The position numbers were made by a program, and so were the translations under genes. Below the pieces are notes generated by a model, which was given only the letters and a program-made list of their open reading frames with translations, searched no databases and had not been told where the DNA came from. Below are positions 8,436-16,771 of a stretch of DNA of 64,000 nucleotides, in pieces (positions within the stretch are counted from its first letter, which is position 1; every line of letters starts with the position of its first letter). The stretch is from positions 1-64,000 of the forward strand of contig NZ_JAOPHT010000011.1 of assembly GCF_025515305.1 (NCBI RefSeq), in the 5' to 3' direction. Origin of the DNA: Roseicyclus sediminis (GTDB lineage: Bacteria; Pseudomonadota; Alphaproteobacteria; Rhodobacterales; Rhodobacteraceae).

Positions 8436-8606
8436 TCAGGAGCAGAAATCGTATCCAGGGTTCTTCCCGTTACCATTGCCCGTAAGGTCTTCGGGGGCGC
8501 TCGAGGGACAGTCAGTAAGGGTCATTCCGATCCCCAATTCTTGCAGAACGGGGCTTTCCCAAGCCATCTTCGACTGACTGTGCAGTGTTTCTGTTTCGGT
8601 TCGCAT
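8436..8606 (-). CDS. lasso-peptide precursor 2 (56 residues)
   Basis: The start ATG at 8606 has a strong GGGAGGA site seven bases upstream; a longer frame to 8711 lacks one. The leader contains W-x-x-P-x-L in WESPVL, then ends Met-Thr-Leu. Aligned on Pro with precursor 1, the spacing to Thr(-2)-Leu(-1) is identical. The core is then 26 residues: ring segment TDCPSSAPE with Thr1 and Glu9, then DLTGNGNGKNPGYDFCS. Thr at core position 1 is unusual, since Gly, Ala, Ser and Cys dominate known lasso peptides. An alternative cut two residues on would put Cys first with Glu7 or Asp8 as acceptor. Two Cys (3 and 25) could form a disulfide, and the last residue is Ser as in precursor 1. It lies 126 bases after cyclase 2. 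Confidence 0.82.
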   Translation of the reverse strand: MRTETETLHSQSKMAWESPVLQELGIGMTLTDCPSSAPEDLTGNGNGKNPGYDFCS

Positions 8607-8732
8607 GTTCTGATCCTCCCAGCGCCCTACTGGGTACACCAAGAACATGTGCCGCGCACCAACAATCTGGTTTGAGAGCCATGCGCGGCCACCATCGAGG
8701 AAAAGGTTCAACCTAGAATTCGTGACACTGAA

Positions 8733-10610
8733 TCACTTCTTCGGTAGTCGATCGTGAAGGTGGACCATGCGCATGGCGCCCAAAATATCACTGAATTTCA
8801 GAAGGTTGTCCGATTTCATGTCGTCCGGAACATTGCAAATCATGGCCCGTAGGTCTTTTGATCGAAGCCAGTTTTCGGGGATGTCCATGGTGCCGGCGAT
8901 CACTTCACGCCTAAGCAACTCCCAGCACTCACGTTTGAAGCAAGAGCGGCTTCGCTGATTCGCTGGATCCTGGGTGCTCAACCTTTTCGGAAGTTCGTCT
9001 GAAAACGCCTTTCTTGCCAGGTGCCTCGACTGTCCATCGGCAAAAAGCAATTCCGCTGGCAGGCTGAGGATAAAATCCATGAGGCGGCGATCCGTGAGCG
9101 GATAGCGGTAGATAGTACCGCGTGACCACGCCCAGCTATCCCAGGTGCGCATTCGTTCGCCGAGATGCCCATATTCGATTAGGCGAGCCATGTATTCCTT
9201 CGGATCATTTCCAACCTGAAATGGAGCGCTGGCCTCGGCGACCGCTTCCGGATGGCGCCGCTCCAGGGCTTCGGAAATGAAACAACGTTCGGGGTAAATG
9301 GTGTCGAATGGCGACCAGATTGCCGATAACTTTTGGGGCAGATTTGGCGCGATACCGGACCTCCAAAGAACTTTCAGAATGCGTTTGGGATGCCTGCTGC
9401 GCGCATAGCGCCGCAACACGCGCCATGCTCGATCGAATTGTCCGGTCCGAAGAAGATATGCTAAGTAGCCCAACCCGTTCGCGGAAAACGCTTCATCGCC
9501 GCCCCAACCGGAGATGATCACCCGAATATTTCTGTCTTCCGCATCCTTGAGGGTCTCAAGCTCGTCCAAAAGGTTGGCGGGGCCATCGAGTTCGATCGGC
9601 CCCGCCATGAAGTGTCTGAGGTCTTGTCCGCTTGTAGACCCGAAATGACAGTCCAGTCCCTCTGCTTGGGCAAGTTGTTGTATGATGTGCCGTTCGTCCC
9701 TATCGCCGAGGTCCGGAGCACCATCGGAAATGGCGGGTGCCCAGGTATAGGTCCTAAGCGTTCGGCCTTGCCGGGACAGTTCTCTGGCCGCGAGCGTCGA
9801 GACAAGAACGGAATCAATCCCTCCGCTTAGGTGCGAAGCGATCGGGAAGTCAGTGTCGATCCTGCATAGAGTTGCATCTTTCACGAGGCCACGAAGCTCT
9901 TCTGAGCATTCCTCGGGAGTGAGTGAAGGACGCTGCGGTTTCCGAGCCGGCGTCCACCAAGTAGCCTCTGACACGCCATTGTTACGGAGCGTGGTGACTG
10001 TCCCAGGTCGCGCAATATGCATTCCTGACCAGAAGCATTTTGCAAGTGGGCGACTTGGGTTACAGAGGAAGCGGGCGACCACCTCTTCGTCGATGACCCA
10101 AGACAGATCTTCAAAGGCGAGCAAAAAACGAATATTGCTTGCGAAGACCACCGACTTTCCTTGTTGAGACCAGTAAATCGGCCGCGTGCCGACGTGATCT
10201 TGAACAATGTTCAGTTCCCGCTCTTCTCTGTCCCATACGACGAAAGAAAAATCGCCAATGACATGGCGCGGGCTATCGGCGTTCCAGCGGTCCCAAGCTG
10301 CAAGCAGGAGGTCGCAATCCGCCGCTTCAGGCCACGCCGAGGGTGATCCCGTGAGATCGCCAACGAGGGACGGGCGATCGTCAAGTATGGCATCTGCAAT
10401 CAGGGTATGACGGCCATCAGATGCCACTTGGCGGGGTTCCTGCGATGTTCGGGATACCGGCAGATACAGACCTGCGAAAGCCATGTGCCTTGAAATGCGT
10501 ATTTCTGGTGAGGTTAATCGCTTCGTGATCATCGCGCTTGCGGCGGTCCTGAAGGCGTCTTCATCTATCGGACGACCATCCAATTCGATGCGACCGAGAA
10601 TGGCACTCAT
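8733..10610 (-). CDS. lasso macrolactam synthetase 2 (asparagine synthetase-like cyclase)
   Basis: This second cyclase of 625 residues has the same layout as cyclase 1. It begins MSAILGRIELDG without Cys2, has the PP-loop SGGIDSV at about 262-268, and a later GWGGDEAFSANG motif. The start at 10610 was chosen by alignment with cyclase 1; an upstream GTG at 10634 adds eight residues. Precursor 2 follows directly on the same strand, so each precursor has its own cyclase. The two cyclases differ along most of their length, so they look like an old duplication or separate acquisition rather than a recent copy. Confidence 0.9.
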   Translation of the reverse strand: MSAILGRIELDGRPIDEDAFRTAASAMITKRLTSPEIRISRHMAFAGLYLPVSRTSQEPRQVASDGRHTLIADAILDDRPSLVGDLTGSPSAWPEAADCDLLLAAWDRWNADSPRHVIGDFSFVVWDREERELNIVQDHVGTRPIYWSQQGKSVVFASNIRFLLAFEDLSWVIDEEVVARFLCNPSRPLAKCFWSGMHIARPGTVTTLRNNGVSEATWWTPARKPQRPSLTPEECSEELRGLVKDATLCRIDTDFPIASHLSGGIDSVLVSTLAARELSRQGRTLRTYTWAPAISDGAPDLGDRDERHIIQQLAQAEGLDCHFGSTSGQDLRHFMAGPIELDGPANLLDELETLKDAEDRNIRVIISGWGGDEAFSANGLGYLAYLLRTGQFDRAWRVLRRYARSRHPKRILKVLWRSGIAPNLPQKLSAIWSPFDTIYPERCFISEALERRHPEAVAEASAPFQVGNDPKEYMARLIEYGHLGERMRTWDSWAWSRGTIYRYPLTDRRLMDFILSLPAELLFADGQSRHLARKAFSDELPKRLSTQDPANQRSRSCFKRECWELLRREVIAGTMDIPENWLRSKDLRAMICNVPDDMKSDNLLKFSDILGAMRMVHLHDRLPKK

Positions 10611-10894
10611 GCCGCTTGTCGCGGTCGTGTCCACGTCCGCATCGGAGCGGGGGACTCATGTCCGATTTCAACGGGCAAGACTGGCATGGATCGGCAAGGA
10701 AAAGCTTGGGCGGCAATGCGCGTCATTTCTTCAGTTAACAACGCGTTGACCCGACATGTCCAGATAACACTCGGCTAGCGCATATGGAGCGCACGGGAAA
10801 CTCCTTGTTCTCAAGCCCACGGTTTGACCCACTTCCCCAAGGGACAGGCTCGCGATATGACGGAGCAACAGCCATCAGACATCCGCTTTTGTTC
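10611..10894. other. divergent region between cyclase 2 and the leader protease
   Basis: This segment should hold promoters for both the minus-strand cyclase 2 unit and the plus-strand protease. The protease frame is open back to an ATG at 10784, but residues encoded there look non-coding and no Shine-Dalgarno site precedes it. I could not identify a convincing -35/-10 pair on either strand. Confidence 0.3.
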
Positions 10895-11356
10895 ATGCGC
10901 GCTTTGACACTGCTCAAACAACCCCGGGCCCGGCGTCAACTGGTCGCCGAGGCTCTCCGCGAGCTTCTGCGCGCTTGGTGGCTGGTGCGGTTTCGAGAGT
11001 TCCGCACTTATTCTAGCGCCTTGGGTGAGGCGCATCCGGCCGGCTTCACGACAGAATTCGCCCATGGCGAAGTTGCGCTCCTTAGCGACATTCGATGGGC
11101 CATCGACGCGATCAACAGGACGGTCGGCGGCCGTTTCACCTGCCTGATGCAGGCCATGGCGGGCAAGGCCATGCTGAACCGCCGTGGAATGGAGAACACT
11201 CTTGTCCTCGGTGCGAAGTTGAAGCGAGACAAGGAGGATGGGGATGATGCGCCCATGGCTGCGCACGCATGGTTGCGCGTCGGCCGGACAGTCGTACTCG
11301 GTGGGGAAGCAAGTGTCGGATATGTTCCAGTAGCAAGTTATCACAGCGCAAAATGA
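10895..11356 (+). CDS. lasso-peptide leader protease (transglutaminase-like)
   Basis: This protein of about 153 residues should cut the leader after the Thr-Leu pair and free the core's N-terminal amine for ring closure. It fits the transglutaminase-like lasso B2 family: Cys83 in FTCLMQAMA and His124 in MAAHAWLRVG are the expected catalytic pair. The C-terminus reads GGEASVGYVPVASYHSAK, and the N-terminus is a basic amphipathic region (ALTLLKQPRARRQ) usual for the family. ATG 10895 gives the normal length; an ATG at 10784 would add 37 residues. It is the only intact protease for two precursors and is transcribed away from both. Confidence 0.85.
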   Translation: MRALTLLKQPRARRQLVAEALRELLRAWWLVRFREFRTYSSALGEAHPAGFTTEFAHGEVALLSDIRWAIDAINRTVGGRFTCLMQAMAGKAMLNRRGMENTLVLGAKLKRDKEDGDDAPMAAHAWLRVGRTVVLGGEASVGYVPVASYHSAK

Positions 11357-11466
11357 GATACGAAATCAATGTGCGAAACTGAGCCACGGCGTTTGATCCG
11401 TTCGCTTGGTTGCTGACTTTGACTGTCGACCAGTGCCTTCTCGCGATGCCAGGGCGATCAAAAACC

Positions 11467-12672
11467 TCAACCTTGTTCTGATAGCCAAACGTCCAACAAA
11501 TCACCCAAAAGGGTATCCGCCGCAGGCAGTTGCGTTGAGCGCTGGAGCTTGTAGAGGCCGATTGTATGGTTGCCCTCGAGAATAATTGGCCCATCTTCGC
11601 TGAAGATCACATCCCATCCGACAGCAACCATACGGCCTGGGAGTGCCGTGTGAGCTGCTCTGGTAATTTCACATGCTCTTTGCCAGTCAGGAACAATACT
11701 TGGGAGATTCGGAGGGGCGATAGAGGCCGATGGCCAAAAGGCGCGAGAAGGAGAAAGCGCCCCGTCCGACAAATCTATAGGCAGTTCGTATCCGTGTCCA
11801 ATGTTGGACGCAAATTGACCTGGCTCGGGTAACGACAGATACGCTCCGAGAAGCTTAACGCTGCCACTTGGCCATCGGCCTGTCATAATCCTTGCCACGG
11901 GTGCGCCGAGGATCCCGGATTGAACAATTGCGTGGTGTTGCTTCACTTCTGGTTGGAGGATGCGCGCTTCGGTTCGGCTAACCTCCGCAAGGTGGTTGAC
12001 GATCGCCTTTCTCGATACCACCGATGTTCCGTCGGTGTAGCCGTCGCCAATTTTCGTCCACCGGATAACAGCCCGCCCGCGAGCACCACGCGCTGGTTTT
12101 TCGACTATGTTGTCCGGCCACGGCTCAGAAATCGCTATCTTCTGGGCGCCGCCTTCCCAGTGCTCGAGAATATGAGGCGTCGGCAAGCCGTGAGTATTGC
12201 AGAATTCAGCAAATTTCACCTTGTCGTTCAGCAGCTGACGCGGACCGTTCGAATTCAGGAACCCCCAGATCAGAGTTGTTTCCCGGTCGTTTATCCAGGC
12301 ATCCGGCCGCGCATCAGGTGCCAGCATGTCAAACTGAACGACATCGACCGGAGAATGGTTGTATCTCAACGCGGTGTACCAGACCGCGAGGGAGCCGTTT
12401 CGCTCCCGACCATGCAACCTGACGGCCTCGGGGGAAAAGCGAAGCACTTTGCGGCTCATGGTCAACGCTGCTACTGGCCAGCAAAGCAGCATGAGCAGTG
12501 GGGCGAGAGGTCGAAGATACCTGGGCCATCTCCGCAGCATCAGTCTTCGACCGGTTCGCCGCCGACGTGTGTCCGCCTCGGACGCGTTGGTGGCAGGGAG
12601 GTGGAAGGGGGCCCCGGAGTAAGCGGACAGATACATCAGATACCTGAGCTTTTCCTTTACTCTGAAGGCCAT
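11467..12672 (-). CDS. ATP-grasp family protein at the edge of the lasso cluster
   Basis: This protein of 401 residues resembles the sugar-transfer-associated ATP-grasp family. Visible features are a lysine-bearing segment after LLNDKVKFAEF, an IVEKPARGARG nucleotide loop, and the closing metal-binding motif GWDVIFSEDGPIILEGN. Such proteins usually ligate a carboxylate to an amine or similar nucleophile, or sit with glycan genes; the substrate here is unknown. A hydrophobic segment near residues 55-75 suggests membrane association. The ATG at 12672 is preceded by GGGAG; a TTG at 12696 is possible. It may be a tailoring enzyme for the peptides or belong to the surrounding polysaccharide locus. 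Confidence 0.7.
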   Translation of the reverse strand: MAFRVKEKLRYLMYLSAYSGAPFHLPATNASEADTRRRRTGRRLMLRRWPRYLRPLAPLLMLLCWPVAALTMSRKVLRFSPEAVRLHGRERNGSLAVWYTALRYNHSPVDVVQFDMLAPDARPDAWINDRETTLIWGFLNSNGPRQLLNDKVKFAEFCNTHGLPTPHILEHWEGGAQKIAISEPWPDNIVEKPARGARGRAVIRWTKIGDGYTDGTSVVSRKAIVNHLAEVSRTEARILQPEVKQHHAIVQSGILGAPVARIMTGRWPSGSVKLLGAYLSLPEPGQFASNIGHGYELPIDLSDGALSPSRAFWPSASIAPPNLPSIVPDWQRACEITRAAHTALPGRMVAVGWDVIFSEDGPIILEGNHTIGLYKLQRSTQLPAADTLLGDLLDVWLSEQG

Positions 12673-12908
12673 GCGGTAGATTACTCCCTTCTCCAATCGT
12701 GATCACTTTCGACCACTCTGGCACGGTACGATTGTCATCCCAAGTGTCTAGGGTTCCTGTTCTCCTTCTTTGTGGTTCTCGTTTCGCCATGATGCCGCGT
12801 TCCTTCCTCGTATCGGCCTGGTAATCGATGCACTCAATCGTAGGCAGTCCCAAAATCTCGCTAAATTATTCACGGTGCAGCGAGGCAGCCCCCGATGAAA
12901 GAGCAGCT

Positions 12909-13142
12909 CTATCTGAGAAACGATATCACCCGAAACGAAGGCCTATGGAGGCGCCTTTGCGCTGCAGACGGTGCTTTTCCTCGTCCCTGGTCCTGAAAGA
13001 ACCTGAATATTGTATCGGAGGTCGCAGGTAGGGGCTCCAGGCCGGGGGTTGCACACCACGTCTCGAACGCCTCGACATCCGCGTGACAGCTGCGCATAGT
13101 GCCAGACGCGTGGGCGCCATCGAGGCGCCTTAACTCGGAGCA
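12909..13142 (-). pseudogene. tyrosine recombinase (integrase) N-terminal remnant
   Basis: The minus strand encodes ASGTMRSCHADVEAFETWC followed by LEPLPATSDTIFRFFQDQ and KAPSAAQRRL. That order (T-R-x-x-Y-like start, D-x-x-x-F-x-x-W-C, L-x-P-L-P-A, S-x-x-x-x-R-R-L) matches the SAM-like N-terminal DNA-binding domain of phage-type integrases. The frame then stops at 12909, and no catalytic domain with its R-H-R-Y residues follows. It is therefore a dead fragment, consistent with mobile-element traffic at the end of the lasso cluster. Confidence 0.6.
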
Positions 13143-13153
13143 CCAATCATTGT

Positions 13154-13495
13154 ATGGGGCAACAAGTATGCGCAGAGATCATCCTGATCGCACAAAATCG
13201 GCAGTTCCTGGTCATTAACGGCAATGGTCTTGGGGTGCAGATACGAGGTGCAAAAGCAGTGCTGGGATGGTCGGCAGGCATGTTGGCGACCGCAAGCGGT
13301 CTTCCGCTCCGAACGATCCAAACGATCGAGAATTCCAAAAGCTCTCATCGGGCTTGCAAGAGCTCTTTCTGGGCCGTGAAAGCCGGTTTGGAGGGCGCTG
13401 GGGTTGATCATCGGCACATCGGGCGAAGGCCCCGGCATTCGCTTTTGGAAGAAAGTCGACCCGCTGCGGACAGTATCGAACGCAAGTCTGTCTAG
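13154..13495 (+). pseudogene. XRE-type helix-turn-helix regulator, frameshifted
   Basis: The first half reads IRGAKAVLGWSAGMLATASG then LPLRTIQTIE, the helix-turn-helix of XRE regulators of the IRAARALLGW type, followed by KAGLEGAGV. The family's expected ending (E-G-P-G-I-R-F) appears in a different frame from about 13408 (GEGPGIRFWKK). So the gene has a frameshift near the GGGG run at 13401-13404 and is probably inactive. It would have been a small DNA-binding repressor. Confidence 0.6.
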
Positions 13496-13530
13496 CGTCC
13501 CGCAACCGTCTCTTCAGATCGAGTTTTTCC

Positions 13531-13950
13531 TTGCCACGTCATACCGACCACGCTGATTCCCGAAACGGTGGCACGAGGTTCCAGGCAGCTGCGCTGGTCG
13601 TGACGGCGTTGCTCGCCCTGGTCATCGCGGGCCTGACGCTGGCGCCATCGGTTTCGCCGCCGCCCACGAGGTTAGGTTTGACCGACAAAGCCTATCACGC
13701 CATGGCCTTCGCCGCCCTTGTGCTGCCGGCCGCCGCCGTGTTTCGGGGACGACTTGTCTGGGTTGCGACGGCGACCTTTCTCTACGGGGCGATGATCGAG
13801 GTGATCCAGCCGTATGTCGGGCGCGGCGCCGAGTGGGCGGATCTTGCAGCAAACGCCTTTGGCATCCTGTTAGGCCTCCTCCTGGGCCGGCTCATCCATT
13901 CAATGACGCGTTCCCTGAGCACCGTTCCGCCAGGCTCTTCCGATCCCTAG
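13531..13950 (+). CDS. VanZ-like membrane protein
   Basis: This 139-residue protein has hydrophobic segments at about 20-42, 55-72, 75-95 and 108-122. The pattern DKAYHAMAFAALVLP, then IEVIQPYVGRGAEWADLAAN and GILLG, is that of the VanZ-like family. Members are small integral membrane proteins of unclear role, some linked to glycopeptide or phage resistance. The start is a TTG without a good ribosome site, so the true start may be later. Confidence 0.7.
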   Translation: MPRHTDHADSRNGGTRFQAAALVVTALLALVIAGLTLAPSVSPPPTRLGLTDKAYHAMAFAALVLPAAAVFRGRLVWVATATFLYGAMIEVIQPYVGRGAEWADLAANAFGILLGLLLGRLIHSMTRSLSTVPPGSSDP

Positions 13951-14597
13951 TTAGCTCTGATCCAGGCGCGCACCCGCTGGCGCGCTCGCGCCGCACCATG
14001 GATCCATGCTCTTATGTGCACGCGGGCAGGCCACTGAGACAGGAGCGCTGTCCTGGACTGCGAGTTTTCTTGGTGGCGCGCTGGATCGGGTGACGACGAC
14101 ATGAGCCCGCGCGGTGCGGCCCACTATTGCGCAACCCCCTGGTGAAATGCGTGTGGGTCTAGAACTCCAGGTGGGGTGCGGGCTGGTTGACGCCCTCAAA
14201 AATAGTATTCGGCGCTGAATGTCTTTGTAGACGGCCGCCAACCAGCCTCACTTCAGGTTTAATCCACGCGGTCCGGTAAGCAATCTGGCGGCTCCAAGAA
14301 TTGTTGAGATGCAAGATTTGGAAACAAAATTTCAGAAACAATTAAATATATTTTTCGGAATTGAACAAATTTAGGAAACAACCGGCGACCGCGACCAATC
14401 GGGCAAGGCTCTTCAAAGGCCCATCGCAACCTCGTCGGAGTGCGGGGCAGTGAACGCGCTCCTCTGACGTGAGCATCATCAAGGGGCATGAGGTTTCCCG
14501 TGGCATCGGATTGGGCTCAGAGGGGGCAGTGTCGGTCGGGTTCTAGCCCACGAGATCGCGACACGCGTCACCATCTGTTCATGTTTTAGAACCAATA
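13951..14597. other. 647-base region without a confident gene
   Basis: The left half is G+C-rich and the segment at 14305-14385 is strongly A+T-rich. A minus-strand frame at 14159-14341 contains WIKPEVRLVGG and starts with TTG; I do not recognise it and it lacks a lasso-type core. I see no RNA gene or terminator with certainty. Confidence 0.3.
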
Positions 14598-14903
14598 ATG
14601 CATAAATCTGTTTATTTTCTCGAAATTATCAACAATGATATCCACATGCACGCTCAACATGTGTGGAGGCGCGTGATGCTGGGCCCAATCTTCGTCGGTT
14701 CCATCCTGGGATGGTTGATCTTCCTGGGCGCATGGTTTGCCCATATCGGCCTGTTTCCTGCAGTTTTTTGGGGACTGGCAACCGGCGTTCTGGCAACGAT
14801 TTCGCTCTCCCTCTTCAACGCATTCGGCTCCTCCTTGCTCCGTGGGCAGGAAGGATACGACGTCAAGGCAGGCGCTCAGAATGCGAGGGCGACGCGCGAC
14901 TGA
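14598..14903 (+). CDS. small membrane protein, unknown
   Basis: This product of up to 101 residues has two clear hydrophobic segments, about 28-50 (LGPIFVGSILGWLIFLGAWF) and 52-75. The tail is polar. The likely start may be the internal ATG giving MHAQHVWRR, since the first 16 residues come from A+T-rich sequence. No family is recognised. Confidence 0.45.
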   Translation: MHKSVYFLEIINNDIHMHAQHVWRRVMLGPIFVGSILGWLIFLGAWFAHIGLFPAVFWGLATGVLATISLSLFNAFGSSLLRGQEGYDVKAGAQNARATRD

Positions 14904-15199
14904 GGTCTCCGTAAGGGTCAATTTGTTCTCTCTCCGAAACGGCAGGCGCCGCGAGGCCCTGTTTTCCGGCGGAGACAGGTATTCATGGGGTCGCCATGGG
15001 GCAGGCCATGCGGACGTTCACGGCCAGGCGTGCCTGGCAGGCCTTTTCGATCAACCAATGGGCAGAGCGCAATCGGGTGCAATGTTTCCGTCGTGAGAGC
15101 GGAAGGATTCGGAAATACGAACGAGAACAACGACCTGCTACACAGATGATGCTGCCGCTGCTAAGATGCATGGGCTGACGCATTTTCAAGGTAGGCTCC

Positions 15200-15577
15200 T
15201 TGCTCACGAAACGTGACGACGACTTCTCGGTCCAGTACAGCCTGCCCTCGAGCAGGACATTCTGGGTGCGGGTGGAGAAGCCCTTCGATCGGCTGAGGAT
15301 CACGGATCTGAACTTCGCTGACGAGGAGACCGACAGCGCGATCGAGGCGCTCAGGGAGGTTTTCGGGAGCCTCGGCGATGACCGCCCGAGGGAGATCACC
15401 CTCACCAACATACTGCCGTCGCCAAAGGGTTTGGCCGCGTCAGAGGTGCCACCAGTTTTTGACCGCCTCGTACACGTGGTGCAGGCCGCGCTTCCGGAGC
15501 TTCATGCCAGGAAACTTGAGCCACGACTGGAGCTCAGTGGGACGCGGTTCGACATTTCTTTCCGGATCAGGACCTGA
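15200..15577 (+). CDS. hypothetical protein upstream of the putative effector
   Basis: This 125-residue soluble protein begins at a TTG (LTKRDDDFSVQY) and may start slightly upstream. It has no motif I recognise; the sequence alternates charged helices and beta-like segments, ending SGTRFDISFRIRT. Codon use looks genuine. It ends 44 bases before the effector gene on the same strand, so the two probably form a unit. It could be a regulator or partner, but nothing in it resembles a cyclic-oligonucleotide synthase. Confidence 0.5.
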   Translation: MLTKRDDDFSVQYSLPSSRTFWVRVEKPFDRLRITDLNFADEETDSAIEALREVFGSLGDDRPREITLTNILPSPKGLAASEVPPVFDRLVHVVQAALPELHARKLEPRLELSGTRFDISFRIRT

Positions 15578-15621
15578 TCGAGGAAAGCCCGTGACAAGTA
15601 GACTATGGTAAGGGGTTGGCT

Positions 15622-16764
15622 TTGAAGAAAATTCTGGTTCTTGGGCGGATGGTTCCCAGCTACGATGAAAGCCTTGCTCGCAGCGATGATACGATCAGGA
15701 CTGCGAACATCGCGTCGGCTGCGATCGACAGGCTGCGCGCAGCGGGAGAGGTTGTCGATACCGAGTACAGCGTTGCGGCGCCCGTACTTCAAGGCGGTCG
15801 CCTGTTCTCCGGGTTCATGGACGAGCTCCTGGGCTCGGACCTGGTGATCTTCAATCTGACGGACGTTTCCGCCAACGTTGCCTACGAGTTCGGGATCGTT
15901 CAATCCTTGGGGAGACCCTACCTCTTCGTTTGCTCTGGGAAGGAGCTGCCAGCCTATTTCCAGGGCGAAATCGGGATTCTCAACTTCCGGAACGTCGAGG
16001 AGTTTGATGCAGAGGATGCCTCGCACATCGACCTCTACAACTCCCTGAAGGATTGTTTCTCGAGCAGCGCGATCCCGTTGCGCTTCTCGCGCACCCAGAT
16101 CACCGAATACTTCGATGGTCTTGCTCTCAGTGACGTGTCCGCAGCGTCTGGCCTGGCGGCAGGTTACTTCAGAAACAGCCTTCGCAGGTTCGATCGAACG
16201 AATGGCTTTTTCGGCAGGAAATGTAGCGGAATGCTGCGGCCCGCCGGACAGGATCGCATTGAGTTTGAAGGCAAAATTCCGGAGATGTACATTGCCGTCG
16301 AACCGCCCTCACGTCTGACGGATTCCTATCTCAGGGACTTTGAGCAAGTTGAGGAGCGCCTTGGTGAACTGGGGTTTGCCTTGGTGGACTTCCACATCAA
16401 CAAGGGGAAGGACGAGGCCGATTTCAGGAATTTTGGCGGTCACGTTCTCGCCAAAAGGGAACAGGGACAGATCATCGAACCTCGCGGCTTGGTCGTTTTC
16501 GAAGTTCCCACGTTCCTGTATGCGCTGCAATATTCCGCGCTCTACAGTGCGTTTTTCAAGACGGACCTGAATGCGGAAGAACTCGATCGAAGAGGCGCGA
16601 TGGAGGAGGACCTCTTCGATGGCATGATCCTGCGCGTCAAGAGATCCATCGATCACTACTATCGCCACGACAAGGAGGTTCCCAATGCCTCGCGACGTTT
16701 CAAGTGGACGACGATCGAGGCACTTCCGGACCTCTTGGCTGAGATCGGTCCCCAGTTTCTTTGA
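15622..16764 (+). CDS. putative nucleotide-sensing effector (deoxyribosyltransferase/TIR-like N-terminus)
   Basis: This protein of 380 residues has an N-terminal Rossmann-like domain with SDLVIFNLTDVSANVAYEFG at about 72-91. That is the D-L-T-x-x-N-x-x-Y-E-x-G pattern of nucleoside 2-deoxyribosyltransferase-like and TIR-like domains, which often cleave nucleotides such as NAD in defence systems. The C-terminal 200 residues contain GLAAGYFRNSLRRF (about 177-190) and GLVVFEVPTFLYAL (about 289-302). These remind me of prokaryotic STING (GYFxNF, D-x-P-T), with Glu in place of Asp; that link is a guess from memory. The TTG start is backed by TAAGGGG six bases upstream. No CD-NTase gene is visible, so the sensor would be orphaned or depend on a distant synthase. 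Confidence 0.55.
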   Translation: MKKILVLGRMVPSYDESLARSDDTIRTANIASAAIDRLRAAGEVVDTEYSVAAPVLQGGRLFSGFMDELLGSDLVIFNLTDVSANVAYEFGIVQSLGRPYLFVCSGKELPAYFQGEIGILNFRNVEEFDAEDASHIDLYNSLKDCFSSSAIPLRFSRTQITEYFDGLALSDVSAASGLAAGYFRNSLRRFDRTNGFFGRKCSGMLRPAGQDRIEFEGKIPEMYIAVEPPSRLTDSYLRDFEQVEERLGELGFALVDFHINKGKDEADFRNFGGHVLAKREQGQIIEPRGLVVFEVPTFLYALQYSALYSAFFKTDLNAEELDRRGAMEEDLFDGMILRVKRSIDHYYRHDKEVPNASRRFKWTTIEALPDLLAEIGPQFL

Positions 16765-16771
16765 ATTTTAT

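Noticed and set aside
7995-8485. Overlapping plus-strand frames in the gap before precursor 2, considered as an IS3-type transposase relic
   Set aside because: A faint resemblance to V-V-D-x-x-S-R-E-C did not hold over neighbouring residues and no terminal repeats are visible.
12329-12790. Minus-strand frame from ATG 12790 with a good Shine-Dalgarno-like GAGGAAGGA, a possible third precursor or leader
   Set aside because: It runs deep into the ATP-grasp gene in another frame and shows no lasso core; the overlap makes it more likely a chance frame.
14159-14341. Minus-strand frame with W-x-K-P-E-V that looks like a lasso leader
   Set aside because: It has no Thr(-2) with an acceptor Asp/Glu at core 7-9, starts with TTG without a ribosome site, and has no cyclase next to it.
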